This document shows positions 34,342 through 42,849 of a stretch of 64,000 bases of DNA, one piece after another; positions within the stretch are counted from its first letter, which is position 1, and each line of letters begins with the position of its first letter. Both the position numbers and the translations under genes were made by a program. The notes under the pieces were generated by a model. It was not told the DNA's origin and did not search any database. It was given only the letters and a program-made list of their open reading frames with translations. The stretch spans positions 4,222,001 to 4,286,000 of the forward strand of contig NZ_JALJXF010000001.1 in assembly GCF_024169925.1 (NCBI RefSeq), in the 5' to 3' direction. Origin of the DNA: Methylorubrum extorquens. GTDB taxonomy: Bacteria > Pseudomonadota > Alphaproteobacteria > Rhizobiales > Beijerinckiaceae.

Positions 34342-35198
34342 TGACCGAGGCGGATTTCGCGTTCCTGCGCGACTATCTCAGGAAGCGCTCCGGGCTCAGC
34401 CTCGGCGCGGAGAAGCGCTACCTCGTGGAGAGCCGACTCACCCCCGTCTGCCGCCGCTTCGGGATCGCGACGCTGAGCGACCTCGTCGGCACCCTGCGCC
34501 TGTCCCGCGAGGGGCCGCTGGAGAAGGCCGTGGTCGAGGCGATGACCACCAACGAGACGTTCTTCTTCCGCGACCGCGCGCCGTTCGACCTGTTCCGCGA
34601 CGTGCTGCTGCCGAAAGCCATCGCGGCACGCGCATCCCAGCGCCGCCTGCGGATCTGGTCGGCGGCGGCCTCCACGGGACAGGAGCCGTACTCGCTCGCG
34701 ATGATGATCCAGGAAGCCGCGGCGCAGCTCGCCGGCTGGCAGGTCGAGATCGTCGGCACCGACCTCTCGACGGAGGTCTTGGAGAAGGCGCGGCTCGGCC
34801 TCTACAGCCATTTCGAGGTGCAGCGGGGCCTGCCCGTCCAGCTCCTCGTGAAGCACTTCACCCAGGTCGGCGAGCAGTGGCGCATCAGCCCGGCGCTTGC
34901 CGGGATGGTGAGCTTCCGGCCGCTCAACCTGCTGAACCCGTTCGAGCATCTCGGCCAGTTCGACATCGTCTATTGCCGCAACGTGCTGATCTACTTCGAC
35001 GCGCCGACCAAGACCGACGTGCTGGAGCGAATCGCCAAGACGCTCACCCCCGACGGGGCGCTGCTGCTGGGCGCGGCCGAGACCGTGATCGGCCTCACCG
35101 AGGCGCTGGTGCCCGATTCCCAGCATCGCGGCCTCTACCGCCAGGCCGCAGCCGCCGGGCGGGCGGCGGTGCCCCACCGCCTCGCGGCGGGGTTCTAA
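34341..35198 (+). CDS. cheR: Chemotaxis protein methyltransferase CheR
   Basis: This is a 285-aa SAM-dependent enzyme that methylates glutamates of chemoreceptors. An N-terminal helical domain (RKRSGLSLGAEKRYLVESRL) is followed by TTNETFFFRD and the SAM-binding core RIWSAAASTGQEPYSLAM. GTDLSTEVLEKAR and DIVYCRNVLIYF are further family signatures. Translation is coupled to cheB by a one-base overlap. It is the last gene of the chemosensory operon; no chemoreceptor gene is seen nearby. Confidence 0.95.
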   Translation: MTEADFAFLRDYLRKRSGLSLGAEKRYLVESRLTPVCRRFGIATLSDLVGTLRLSREGPLEKAVVEAMTTNETFFFRDRAPFDLFRDVLLPKAIAARASQRRLRIWSAAASTGQEPYSLAMMIQEAAAQLAGWQVEIVGTDLSTEVLEKARLGLYSHFEVQRGLPVQLLVKHFTQVGEQWRISPALAGMVSFRPLNLLNPFEHLGQFDIVYCRNVLIYFDAPTKTDVLERIAKTLTPDGALLLGAAETVIGLTEALVPDSQHRGLYRQAAAAGRAAVPHRLAAGF

Positions 35199-35245
35199 AA
35201 ATCGACGTCTCGCAGCGGGCCGCCCGATTGGGTAACCTGCCGCTC

Positions 35246-35971
35246 ATGACGCACGACGCGCCGCGGCTGCTGCCCTGCGGAGACACGGCCTTCACCATCG
35301 AGTTCGGCTCAAGCATCGACGCGGGCCTCAGCGCCCGCGTGCTGGCCCTCGACGCGGCGCTCGCGCAGCGGGCCCTCCCCGGCGTGGTGGAAACCGTGCC
35401 GACCTACCGCTCGCTGACCGTCCATCTCGACCCAATCCGCGCCGACCCGGCCGAACTCGGCCGCGCCGTGCTGGCGCTCGCAAGCGAACCGCTCGCGGCG
35501 GTCCCGACCCCGCGCCTATGGCGCATCCCCGTGGTCTATGGCGGCGCGTTCGGGATCGACCTCGATGCGGTCGCCGCGCATCACGGGCTCACGCCCGAAG
35601 CGGTGATCGCGCGCCACAGCGCCCCGGAATACCGGGTCGCGATGATCGGCTTCCTGCCGGGCTACGCCTATCTCGAAGGGCTCGATCCCGGCCTCGCCCT
35701 GTCGCGCCGCCCCAGCCCGCGCCCGGTGACACCCGCCGGCACCATCTCCATCGGCGGCGCCCAGGCGCTGGTGGCGAGCATCGCGGCCCCGAGCGGCTGG
35801 CATCTTCTCGGGCGAACCCCTGAAAAGACCTTCGTGCCCGAGCGCGACCCCGTCTTCCTGCTCCGCCCCGGCGACCGGGTCCGCTTCGTCCCGACCCCGG
35901 CCGAGCGCTGGGACGCGCTCGCCGCTGCGGCGGAGGCCGGCGAGCCGGTGGCTGAGCTGTGCGAGGGGTGA
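35246..35971 (+). CDS. pxpB: 5-oxoprolinase subunit B
   Basis: This is a 241-aa KipI-like subunit of the ATP-dependent 5-oxoprolinase PxpABC, which opens 5-oxoproline to glutamate. Family marks are LLPCGDTAFTIEFG at the start, then RIPVVYGGAFGIDL, GFLPGYAYLEGLDP and TPAGTISIGGAQ. The last bases overlap the start of pxpC, so the two subunits are translationally coupled. The usual third gene, pxpA, is not in this window. Confidence 0.92.
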   Translation: MTHDAPRLLPCGDTAFTIEFGSSIDAGLSARVLALDAALAQRALPGVVETVPTYRSLTVHLDPIRADPAELGRAVLALASEPLAAVPTPRLWRIPVVYGGAFGIDLDAVAAHHGLTPEAVIARHSAPEYRVAMIGFLPGYAYLEGLDPGLALSRRPSPRPVTPAGTISIGGAQALVASIAAPSGWHLLGRTPEKTFVPERDPVFLLRPGDRVRFVPTPAERWDALAAAAEAGEPVAELCEG

Positions 35972-36987
35972 GCGCCCACCTCCATCTCGCCCGCCTCACC
36001 GGTGCGGCCTCGCTTCAGGATGGCGGACGGCGCGGCTATCTCCGCTTCGGCCTGTCAGCCTCCGGGCCGATGGACCCGCTCGCCTTCGCCGCTGCCAACC
36101 GACTCGTCGGTAACCCGGCCGATGCGGCGGCGCTCGAACTGGGCCTCGCTGGGGCGAGCCTGCGGGTCGAGGGAGGGGCTGCGCGCCTTGCGCTGGCGGG
36201 CGCGCCGAGCGGGCTGCGTCTCGACGGCGAGCCGCTGGCCGCGCATCGCTCCTTCGTCCTGCGCGAGGGCTCGGAATTGACGGTCGAACGACCGCGCGAG
36301 GGCGTGTTCGCCTATCTCGCGGCGGCCGGCGGCTTTCCGGTGCGCAGCGTCATGGGCAGCCGGGCGCTCCACCAGCGCGCGGCCCTCGGCGGCTTCGACG
36401 GACGCGCATGCCGCGAGGGCGACCGCCTGCCGCTCGCCGCCCCAGCCTCGGGCGAGGCGGACCAGAGCCTCGACCCGATCTCACTGGAGCGCGACGCCCC
36501 GATCCGCGTAATCCTCGGGCCGCAGGACGACCTGTTCTCGCAAGCCGGCCTCGCGACCTTCCTCGGCGCACCCTTCACCGTGTCGAACCTGGCCGACCGG
36601 ATGGGCTATCAGCTCGACGGACCGGAGATCGCCCACGGTCCGGGCGGCTTCAACATCGTCTCCGACGCCACCGTGGCCGGCTCGGTGCAGGTGCCGGGCT
36701 CAGGGCGCCCTATCGTCCTGCTCGCCGACCGCCAGACCACCGGCGGCTACCCGAAGATCGCCACCGTGATCTCCGCCGACCTGCGACGGATCGCCCAGCG
36801 CCGGCCGAGCGAGACTTTGCGGTTCGCGGCAGTCGATCTCGCCACCGCCACCCGCCTTGCCCGCGAGGCGGCGGCGCGGATCGCGGCCCTAGGCACACAT
36901 CTCCGGCCGGTCGAGGGCGAGGCCGAGCGGCTGATGGCGGCCAACCTCGCGGGCGCGGCGGTGGATGCTTTCCAAGATGGGGATTGA
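35968..36987 (+). CDS. pxpC: 5-oxoprolinase subunit C
   Basis: This is a 339-aa KipA-like/biotin-dependent carboxyltransferase-fold subunit that forms the complex with PxpB. Typical motifs are SLQDGGRRGYLRFGLSASGPMD, GPQDDLFSQAGL, YQLDGP and FNIVSDATVAGSVQVPGSG with DRQTTGGYPKIATV. GTG 35968 overlaps the pxpB stop (GTGA); GTG 35959 is an equally possible start, nine bases earlier. Confidence 0.92.
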   Translation: MSAHLHLARLTGAASLQDGGRRGYLRFGLSASGPMDPLAFAAANRLVGNPADAAALELGLAGASLRVEGGAARLALAGAPSGLRLDGEPLAAHRSFVLREGSELTVERPREGVFAYLAAAGGFPVRSVMGSRALHQRAALGGFDGRACREGDRLPLAAPASGEADQSLDPISLERDAPIRVILGPQDDLFSQAGLATFLGAPFTVSNLADRMGYQLDGPEIAHGPGGFNIVSDATVAGSVQVPGSGRPIVLLADRQTTGGYPKIATVISADLRRIAQRRPSETLRFAAVDLATATRLAREAAARIAALGTHLRPVEGEAERLMAANLAGAAVDAFQDGD

Positions 36988-37033
36988 TGCATTTCACCGG
37001 GGGCCGAAGCTGGCCGTGACGCGTTATCGGCCC

Positions 37034-38128
37034 ATGTCGCGCAAGCCCAACCCCTCCCAGCCGAACCTTTCCCAGCCGCCTCGCCTCGGCTTCTGCTGCA
37101 CCTTCATCCCCGATCCTGATCCAAGCCACAAAACCCTCAAGGCCGCCAAGGATGCGGCCAAGCTGATGAATCTCGGCACGGTGACGATGGCGCATCTGGA
37201 GCGCCTCGGGCCGACCGCGCGCTTCGAGAAGCTGGAAGGCGTGGTGCGCCACAACCTCGCGGCGCTGGAACGCCAGATCGCCTGGGTGTCGGCCCGGCCG
37301 CCCCTGGAGCGGCTGCTGCGCATGGCGAGTTCGGTGCTGCCCGGCTACACCCATCCGGTGGCCGAGCCACTCTATGCGCAAGCTCCAATGCGCGCCTTGA
37401 TCGAGACCGGCCTCGCCCGGATCGGTGAGCAGGCGCGGGCAGGCGACGTGCGACTGAGCATGCATCCCGGCCCGTTCTGCATCATCGCCTCGCGCAACCC
37501 GAACGCGCAGCGAAACGGCATCGCCGAACTCGAATACCATGCCGAGGTGATGGCGATGCTGGGGTACGGCTCCGGCTGGCACCCGCATGGCGCCCACGTG
37601 AACATCCATATCGGCGGGCGCGAGCCCGGCATCGAGGGATTCCGCGAGAGCCTGTCGCTGATCTCGGAGACGGCGCGCAACCTGCTGACCGTCGAGAACG
37701 ACGAATCGCTGTTCGGCCTCGACGCGGTGCTGCGGCTCGGCGACCGCGTGCCGGTGGTGCTCGACCTCCACCATCACTGGGTCGAGAGCCGCGGCGCCTA
37801 TATCGAGCCCGACGATGCGCGCATCCCGGCGGTGATCGCCTCCTGGCGCGGGGTGCGGCCGGTGAGCCATATCAGTGTTTCACGGGAAACGGTCCTGCCC
37901 GAGCACGATACCGGCACCCTGCCGGACTACGCGGCGCTCTCGGAACAGGGCCATTCCTGGCGCGATCTCGCCGCCCATTCCGACCTCATGTGGAACGAGG
38001 CGGTCAACGCGCTCGTTGCCCGGCACCTCGCCTGGAGCGATTTCGAGATCGAGGCCAGGGGCAAGAACCAAGCGAGCGTGCCGCTCGCCGCCCGGATCGG
38101 CCGCGAATTCTCGCGGGCCGCCGCCTGA
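37034..38128 (+). CDS. UV damage endonuclease (UVDE/UvsE family)
   Basis: This is a 364-aa TIM-barrel endonuclease of the UVDE family, which nicks DNA 5' of UV photoproducts. Family motifs are RLGFCCTFIPDPDPS at the start, TVTMAHLERLGP, RMASSVLPGYTHP, VRLSMHPGPFCIIASRNP and LTVENDESLFGLDAVL. Several metal-binding His, Asp and Glu residues are visible, including LDLHHHWVES. ATG 37034 was chosen; ATG 36977 overlaps pxpC and is an alternative. It is 46 nt behind pxpC, so co-transcription is possible although the functions are unrelated. Confidence 0.82.
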   Translation: MSRKPNPSQPNLSQPPRLGFCCTFIPDPDPSHKTLKAAKDAAKLMNLGTVTMAHLERLGPTARFEKLEGVVRHNLAALERQIAWVSARPPLERLLRMASSVLPGYTHPVAEPLYAQAPMRALIETGLARIGEQARAGDVRLSMHPGPFCIIASRNPNAQRNGIAELEYHAEVMAMLGYGSGWHPHGAHVNIHIGGREPGIEGFRESLSLISETARNLLTVENDESLFGLDAVLRLGDRVPVVLDLHHHWVESRGAYIEPDDARIPAVIASWRGVRPVSHISVSRETVLPEHDTGTLPDYAALSEQGHSWRDLAAHSDLMWNEAVNALVARHLAWSDFEIEARGKNQASVPLAARIGREFSRAAA

Positions 38129-38248
38129 ACGCCCCAAGCGCGGCTGGGCGGATTTGACCCGGCGGAGCGCGCCCGTCACCATGCTAGCTTCCTCATTCGT
38201 GCGCGGGGCTCGTCTGCCCGGCGCCCGCGGGAGCCGCGACCGGACACG

Positions 38249-40966
38249 ATGAGCGAGGCCGAACGGACGAATTCGAGCAGCGGCGATCCGCAGGGCGCGA
38301 CGCGCCACCGCCTCGACCGGCTGGTGGCGCAGGCGCGGGCCGCGGGCCTGTGGGAACGGGCCTGGCCGGTGCTGTGGCGCGGGCTCGGCGTCGTCCTCGC
38401 CTTCCTCGCCGCCTCCTGGCTCGGCCTATGGCTCGACGTGTCCCCGCTCGGGCGCATGATCGGGCTCGGGCTCTTTGCCCTTCTGCTTGTCGCAGCGCTC
38501 TGGCCGGTCGTCCGGCTCCGCGCCCTGAGCCGGCGCGAGGCGCTCGCCCGGATCGACCGCGAGGCGGCCCGCGACGGCGGGACCGCGCATGATCCAGCCT
38601 CGTCGATCGAAGACACGCTCGCCGTCGGCCAGAGCGATCCGGTCACCCGCGCGCTTTGGGCCCTGCACCAGTCGCGGGCGGCTGCCGCCGTGGCGAGGCT
38701 GAAGGCCGGGCGCCCGCGCCCGCATATGCCGGGGCACGATCCGCTGGCGCTCCGCGCGGGCGTTCTCGTCGCGGCGCTGGCCGCCCTGTTCGTGGCGGGC
38801 CCCGAATGGCGCGGGCGCGTCGCCGCCGCCTTCGACTGGCGCGAGCCCCAGGCCGCCGCGCCGAGCTTCCGCGTCGACGGCTGGATCGACCCGCCGATCT
38901 ACACCCGCGTGCCGCCGCTGATCGTGACGATGTCGGGGACTCCGAAGGATCCGGTGCAGCGCCTGCGCGCGCCGGTCAATTCCACCCTGATCGTGCGCAT
39001 CGCCGGCCAGGGTGAGGCGGAGCTGACCCCGAACGCCGCACTGGTGCCCGTGGCCAAGGACGAGAAGGCCGCCTCCGCCCGTCCCACGCTCCAGAACGAG
39101 GCGAGGGGCGCGAAGGCCAACGAGACCCGCGCGACCTTGCGCGAGGAGCGCTTCCGGCTCGCGGGCGGCACCGCCGAACTCGGCATCGCCGCCTCCGGCT
39201 CGGAGCCGCAGCGCCTCGTGATCGAGACGATCCCCGACCAGCCGCCGGAGGTGCGCCGGGTCGGGGACCTCGAAGTGAACGGCCGCGGCACCTTCAATCT
39301 CAGCTACCGCGCCAAGGACGATTACGGCATCGCCTCTGCCGAAGGGCTGGTCGAGCCGCTGAAGGCCGGCCGCTCGCTCGTGCCGGTGCCCAAGATCGCG
39401 CTGGCGCTCCCCGCCGACGCGACGGGTGAGACCGACACCAAGACGCTGGTCGATCTCACCGACAATCCCTGGTCGGGCGCGCGGGTGAGGCTCACTCTCG
39501 TGGTGCGCGACGAGGCCGGGCAGGAAGGCCGCACCGAGACCGCCGAGATCGTGCTGCCGGCCCGCCCCTTCAGCCAGCCGCTCGCCCGCGCGCTGGCCGA
39601 GGAGCGCCGCCGCCTCGTGACAGCGCCCGACGCCGACCGCGGCCGGGTCCAGACCGCTCTGGACGCCCTGCGGATCGCCCCGGAGCGGTTCACGCCGCAG
39701 CCGGCGATCTTCCTCGGCCTCACCACCGCCGCCAGCCGGCTGCGCGCGGCGAAATCGGACGAGGATCTCACAGGCGTCGCCGACCTCCTGTGGGAGATGG
39801 CCCTCAAGATCGAGGACGGCGACCTCTCCGATGCCGAGAAGGCCCTGCGCGCTGCCCAGGACCGCCTCAAGGAGGCGATCGAGCGCAACGCGCCGGACGA
39901 GGAGGTCAAGAAGCTTACCGAGGATCTGAAACAGGCCCTCGACAAGTTCATGAAGGAGTTCGCCCAGCGGGCGAAGCCGCAGAACCGGCAGCAATCGGAG
40001 CGCCAGCAACAGCGGCAGAACGGCCAGACCGTCACGCCCGACGATCTGGAGAAGATGATCAAGGACATGCAGGAGGCGATGCAGCGTGGCGACACGGCGG
40101 AAGCCCAGCGCCTGCTCGAACAGCTCCGCAACGTGCTCGAAAACCTCCAGAACGCCGAGGGCGGCCAGAAGTCCGACGGCGGCATGGCCGAGATGAACCG
40201 GCAGCTCGACGAACTCGACAAGATGTCCCGCGAGCAGCAGGAGCTGCGCGACGAGACCTACAAGGAAGGCCAGCAGGGCCAGCAGCGTCCCGGCCAGCGC
40301 CAAAGGCCGCAGCCGGGCCAGCAAGGCCAGCGCGGGCAGCAGCCCGGCCAGCAGGGCGAAGGGCAGGAAGGCCAACAGGGGCAGCAGGGCCGCGGCCAGC
40401 AGGGACAGCGCGGCCAGGGACAGGGCCAGCAAGGTCAGGGCAGCGGGCAGCAGGGCCAGAACATGGGCCAGCGCCAGCAGGGCCTGCGCGAACAGCTCCA
40501 GGATCTCAAGAACCGGATGAAGCAACAGGGGCTTCAGGGGGAAGAGGGACTGTCGGATGCCGAGGAGGCCATGCGCGAGGCCGAGGAATCGTTAGGCCAG
40601 GGCCGCAATGGCGAGGCGGTGGACGCGCAGGGCCGCGCCCTCGACGGGCTGAAGCGCGGCGCCGAGGGCATGCAGAAGCAGATGCAGCAGATGGCCGAGG
40701 GCGAGGGCCAGGGTCAGGGTGAAGGCCAGCAGGACGGGCAGTCGCAGGGACAGCAGGGCCGGTCGGGCTCTGCCGACGACGACCCACTCGGACGTCCGAC
40801 CCGCGGGCGCGACCTCTCGAACGGCAACGTGCGGGTGCCCAATGCCGACGAATCCGCGGTACAGCGCGCCCGCCGGATCATGGAGGAGTTGCGGCGCAAG
40901 CTCGGCGACCCCTCGCGCCCGCAGGAAGAACTCGATTACTTCGAGCGCCTGCTTCGCCGGAACTGA
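38249..40966 (+). CDS. TIGR02302/DUF4175 family large membrane protein
   Basis: This 905-aa protein has two or three membrane segments in the first 190 residues (VVLAFLAASWLGLWLDV, IGLGLFALLLVAALWP, AGVLVAALAALFVAG). A beta-rich periplasmic part follows (about 200-460), then a helical Gln/Glu/Lys-rich part. Residues about 670-730 are almost pure Gly/Gln with Arg and Pro. It ends PNADESAVQRARRIMEELRRKLGD, the conserved DUF4175 C-terminus. The family is common in Rhizobiales but its role is not established; an envelope function is likely. Confidence 0.85.
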   Translation: MSEAERTNSSSGDPQGATRHRLDRLVAQARAAGLWERAWPVLWRGLGVVLAFLAASWLGLWLDVSPLGRMIGLGLFALLLVAALWPVVRLRALSRREALARIDREAARDGGTAHDPASSIEDTLAVGQSDPVTRALWALHQSRAAAAVARLKAGRPRPHMPGHDPLALRAGVLVAALAALFVAGPEWRGRVAAAFDWREPQAAAPSFRVDGWIDPPIYTRVPPLIVTMSGTPKDPVQRLRAPVNSTLIVRIAGQGEAELTPNAALVPVAKDEKAASARPTLQNEARGAKANETRATLREERFRLAGGTAELGIAASGSEPQRLVIETIPDQPPEVRRVGDLEVNGRGTFNLSYRAKDDYGIASAEGLVEPLKAGRSLVPVPKIALALPADATGETDTKTLVDLTDNPWSGARVRLTLVVRDEAGQEGRTETAEIVLPARPFSQPLARALAEERRRLVTAPDADRGRVQTALDALRIAPERFTPQPAIFLGLTTAASRLRAAKSDEDLTGVADLLWEMALKIEDGDLSDAEKALRAAQDRLKEAIERNAPDEEVKKLTEDLKQALDKFMKEFAQRAKPQNRQQSERQQQRQNGQTVTPDDLEKMIKDMQEAMQRGDTAEAQRLLEQLRNVLENLQNAEGGQKSDGGMAEMNRQLDELDKMSREQQELRDETYKEGQQGQQRPGQRQRPQPGQQGQRGQQPGQQGEGQEGQQGQQGRGQQGQRGQGQGQQGQGSGQQGQNMGQRQQGLREQLQDLKNRMKQQGLQGEEGLSDAEEAMREAEESLGQGRNGEAVDAQGRALDGLKRGAEGMQKQMQQMAEGEGQGQGEGQQDGQSQGQQGRSGSADDDPLGRPTRGRDLSNGNVRVPNADESAVQRARRIMEELRRKLGDPSRPQEELDYFERLLRRN

Positions 40967-41041
40967 GTGTCTCTCACAAAACTCCCGTTGCGCCGTCGTG
41001 CCCAGAGGGGGAACGATCGGGGATCGGGAGTTTTGCGAGGC
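40967..41041. repeat. Dispersed repeat, family R3 copy 2, with hairpin
   Basis: This stretch starts GTGTCTCTCACAAAACTCCC and resembles 24397-24456. It also contains a perfect 10-bp inverted repeat, CAAAACTCCC at 40977 and GGGAGTTTTG at 41026. It follows the DUF4175 stop directly and may serve as a transcript end although there is no T-run. Confidence 0.5.
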
Positions 41042-41073
41042 ACGCTGAACCCCGCCGATCGAACCCCATTTCG

Positions 41074-41097
41074 GGCCGTGCTCGCGCGAGCACGGCC
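41074..41097. repeat. Perfect 24-nt palindrome
   Basis: GGCCGTGCTCGC and its exact complement abut with no loop, 21 nt before the HIG1-like gene. The pairing without a loop suits a dimeric protein site as well as an RNA hairpin. Confidence 0.5.
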
Positions 41098-41117
41098 TCT
41101 CACGAGATCACCGACCG

Positions 41118-41303
41118 ATGTCCGCCAACCAGCTCGTTCTCCTCGCCTGCCTCGCCGTCGCCGGCGTGCTGCTCTTCGGCCTCATCAACATGATGCGGGG
41201 CGGCAGCGCCAACCTCTCGCAGAAGCTGATGCGCCTGCGCGTGCTCCTGCAATTCGTGGCGATCATCGTCATCATGGGCGTGGTGTGGTGGCGGGCGGCC
41301 TGA
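41118..41303 (+). CDS. HIG1-domain twin transmembrane small protein
   Basis: This 61-aa protein has two membrane helices (LVLLACLAVAGVLLFGLI and VLLQFVAIIVIMGVVWW) joined by a loop with SQKLMRLRVLLQF, the HIG1 signature QxLMRxRVxxQ. HIG1 proteins in mitochondria and alphaproteobacteria associate with respiratory oxidase complexes. In related genomes it is often followed by the cobalamin adenosyltransferase and etf genes, which are found here from 42850 onward. Confidence 0.85.
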   Translation: MSANQLVLLACLAVAGVLLFGLINMMRGGSANLSQKLMRLRVLLQFVAIIVIMGVVWWRAA

Positions 41304-41321
41304 GCGCCCGCCGCTGCGCCC

Positions 41322-41819
41322 TCACTCCTTCGCGCGCTCGAAGGTGACGATGCTGCGGGTTTCCCCTTTGTCGGCCCAGTTCGGCATCACCCGCCAGGGG
41401 GTCAGAACCCGCAGGCGCTCGCCGTCGAACGCGAACGTCCGGGTCTGCTCCGAGCCGACCCATTTCGGATCCCAGGCAACGTCGAGGTCGGCAATCCACT
41501 TGTCGCCGTCGAGGCGGAACTTGCCGGTGTAGGAGACGAGGGTTTCAAGGAGATGCGCCCGCTGTGCGTCGTCCTTGGCGGGCTTGCGGCCTTCACCGGT
41601 CAGCACGAAGAACACGCGCTTCTCCGGGGTGAAATAGGCGTAGCCGGTCGGGTGGTCGCCCATCACCGGCAGCTTCTCGCCGTCCTTGCGGACCTCCACC
41701 TCGTACGAGACCAGCTTCCAGAGACCCTTGAGCGGGGTGTCGCTCTCTGCCCGGGCCGTCATCGGCATCAAGGCCACCGCCAGGGTCGCAGCCGCCATCA
41801 TCGTCGTCGTTGTCCGCAT
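41322..41819 (-). CDS. Lipocalin-like exported protein
   Basis: This 165-aa protein has a signal peptide (ATLAVALMPMTARA). The mature part starts LKGLWKLVSYEVEV, the lipocalin_5-type GxW motif, and continues with TGYAYFTPEKRVFFVLTGEGR, FRLDGDKWIADLD and RTFAFDGERLRVLTP, giving alternating beta strands. It probably binds a small hydrophobic ligand; the ligand is unknown. ATG 41819 has GGGA upstream, and 41831 is an alternative. It converges on the HIG1-like gene. Confidence 0.75.
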   Translation of the reverse strand: MRTTTTMMAAATLAVALMPMTARAESDTPLKGLWKLVSYEVEVRKDGEKLPVMGDHPTGYAYFTPEKRVFFVLTGEGRKPAKDDAQRAHLLETLVSYTGKFRLDGDKWIADLDVAWDPKWVGSEQTRTFAFDGERLRVLTPWRVMPNWADKGETRSIVTFERAKE

Positions 41820-42093
41820 CGTCCGTCCCATTGCGTGGAAAGCCCCGCTCGGAGGCCTTTCATCCAACGCCGCCCACCCATTGTGCGATGCATCATTCGT
41901 TGCACGACCGGAATGTTGTCACCGGATTTTCCGCCGACCGTGCCCGCGCCGGCACGTACGTCTGCGCACCGGACCAAGTGTGGCGCGCACGCCCCACCCG
42001 ACCGGCAAAAGGATCCGGACTGGATGAATCCGCAGGCTGTGCTCAGGACGCCGTGATATTTGAGGCGGATTGAAACGGACGGACCGACCGCCG

Positions 42094-42732
42094 ATGAAGT
42101 CACCCTTTGCCCGGATTTGCGTCGGCGTCCTCGCCGCCTCGGCCATCACGACCACGCAGGCCGCCGATCTCGGCGCCGCCCGGGCTCCCGCACCGCCGCC
42201 CTACTTCGCCCCCGTCCAGCCCTACTCCATCGTGTCCGAGGTCCGCATCGGCGGCTCGGTGCAGGATCCGGGCAGCGCCGAGGGCAAGCTGCCGGGCTTC
42301 AGCACCGCGAACGTCAACGGCGAGATCCTGTTCGCCAAGCCGCTCGTGACCACCGATCCGTTCTGGCAGGCCTTCGTGCCGCGGCCCACCGTGGGCGGCA
42401 GCTACAACACCGGCGGCCGCACCAGCTACGCCTATATCGGCGCGACCTGGACCGTGGACCTCTTCCCCGAGACCCTGAACCGGCGCGTCTTCCTCGAAGG
42501 CTTCTTCGGTGGCGCGGCGCATAACGGCTATACCGGCCTAAAGGCGAACGCGCCCTACGGCTTCAACGCGCTGGGCTGCAATCCGCTGTTCCGCGAGGCG
42601 GCCGCGCTCGGCTTCCGTATTGATGCGCATTGGAGCGTCATGGCCACTGTCGAGCACATGTCGAATGCCGGCCTGTGCGGCGACAACCGCGGCCTGACCA
42701 ATTTCGGCGGCAAGCTCGGCTACACTTTCTGA
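42094..42732 (+). CDS. PagL-like lipid A 3-O-deacylase (acyloxyacyl hydrolase)
   Basis: This 212-aa outer-membrane beta-barrel protein has a signal peptide (VGVLAASAITTTQAA). The C-terminal half holds the PagL catalytic motif EHMSNAGLC (His and Ser of the triad) followed by NRGLTNFGGKLGYTF, which ends in Phe as outer-membrane proteins do. PagL removes the 3-O acyl chain from lipid A. ATG 42094 was chosen over an upstream TTG at 42070. A terminator follows about 45 nt after the stop. Confidence 0.8.
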   Translation: MKSPFARICVGVLAASAITTTQAADLGAARAPAPPPYFAPVQPYSIVSEVRIGGSVQDPGSAEGKLPGFSTANVNGEILFAKPLVTTDPFWQAFVPRPTVGGSYNTGGRTSYAYIGATWTVDLFPETLNRRVFLEGFFGGAAHNGYTGLKANAPYGFNALGCNPLFREAAALGFRIDAHWSVMATVEHMSNAGLCGDNRGLTNFGGKLGYTF

Positions 42733-42775
42733 CGAAGGCCGCTTTTTCGGGTTGCCAGAGTTTTACGGGTTGCAA

Positions 42776-42817
42776 AGACCCGCCGAGCGCGAAACATCGC
42801 CCGGCGGGTCTTCTCTT
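42776..42817 (+). terminator. Intrinsic terminator after the PagL-like gene
   Basis: The stem AGACCCGCCG/CGGCGGGTCT has a 16-nt loop and is followed by TCTCTT. It ends the PagL-like transcript about 30 nt before the cobalamin adenosyltransferase gene. Confidence 0.75.
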
Positions 42818-42849
42818 AGAAGAACACCAGGGCCCGCGGGAGAGACGCC

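Noticed and set aside
40250..40500. Short repeated units that could suggest a CRISPR array
   Set aside because: They are codon repeats for Gly/Gln inside an open frame, with no constant repeat-spacer period.
38426..40525. A 699-codon minus-strand frame opposite the DUF4175 gene, rich in Leu and Ala
   Set aside because: It looks like a membrane protein only because Gln/Glu codons read as Leu on the other strand.
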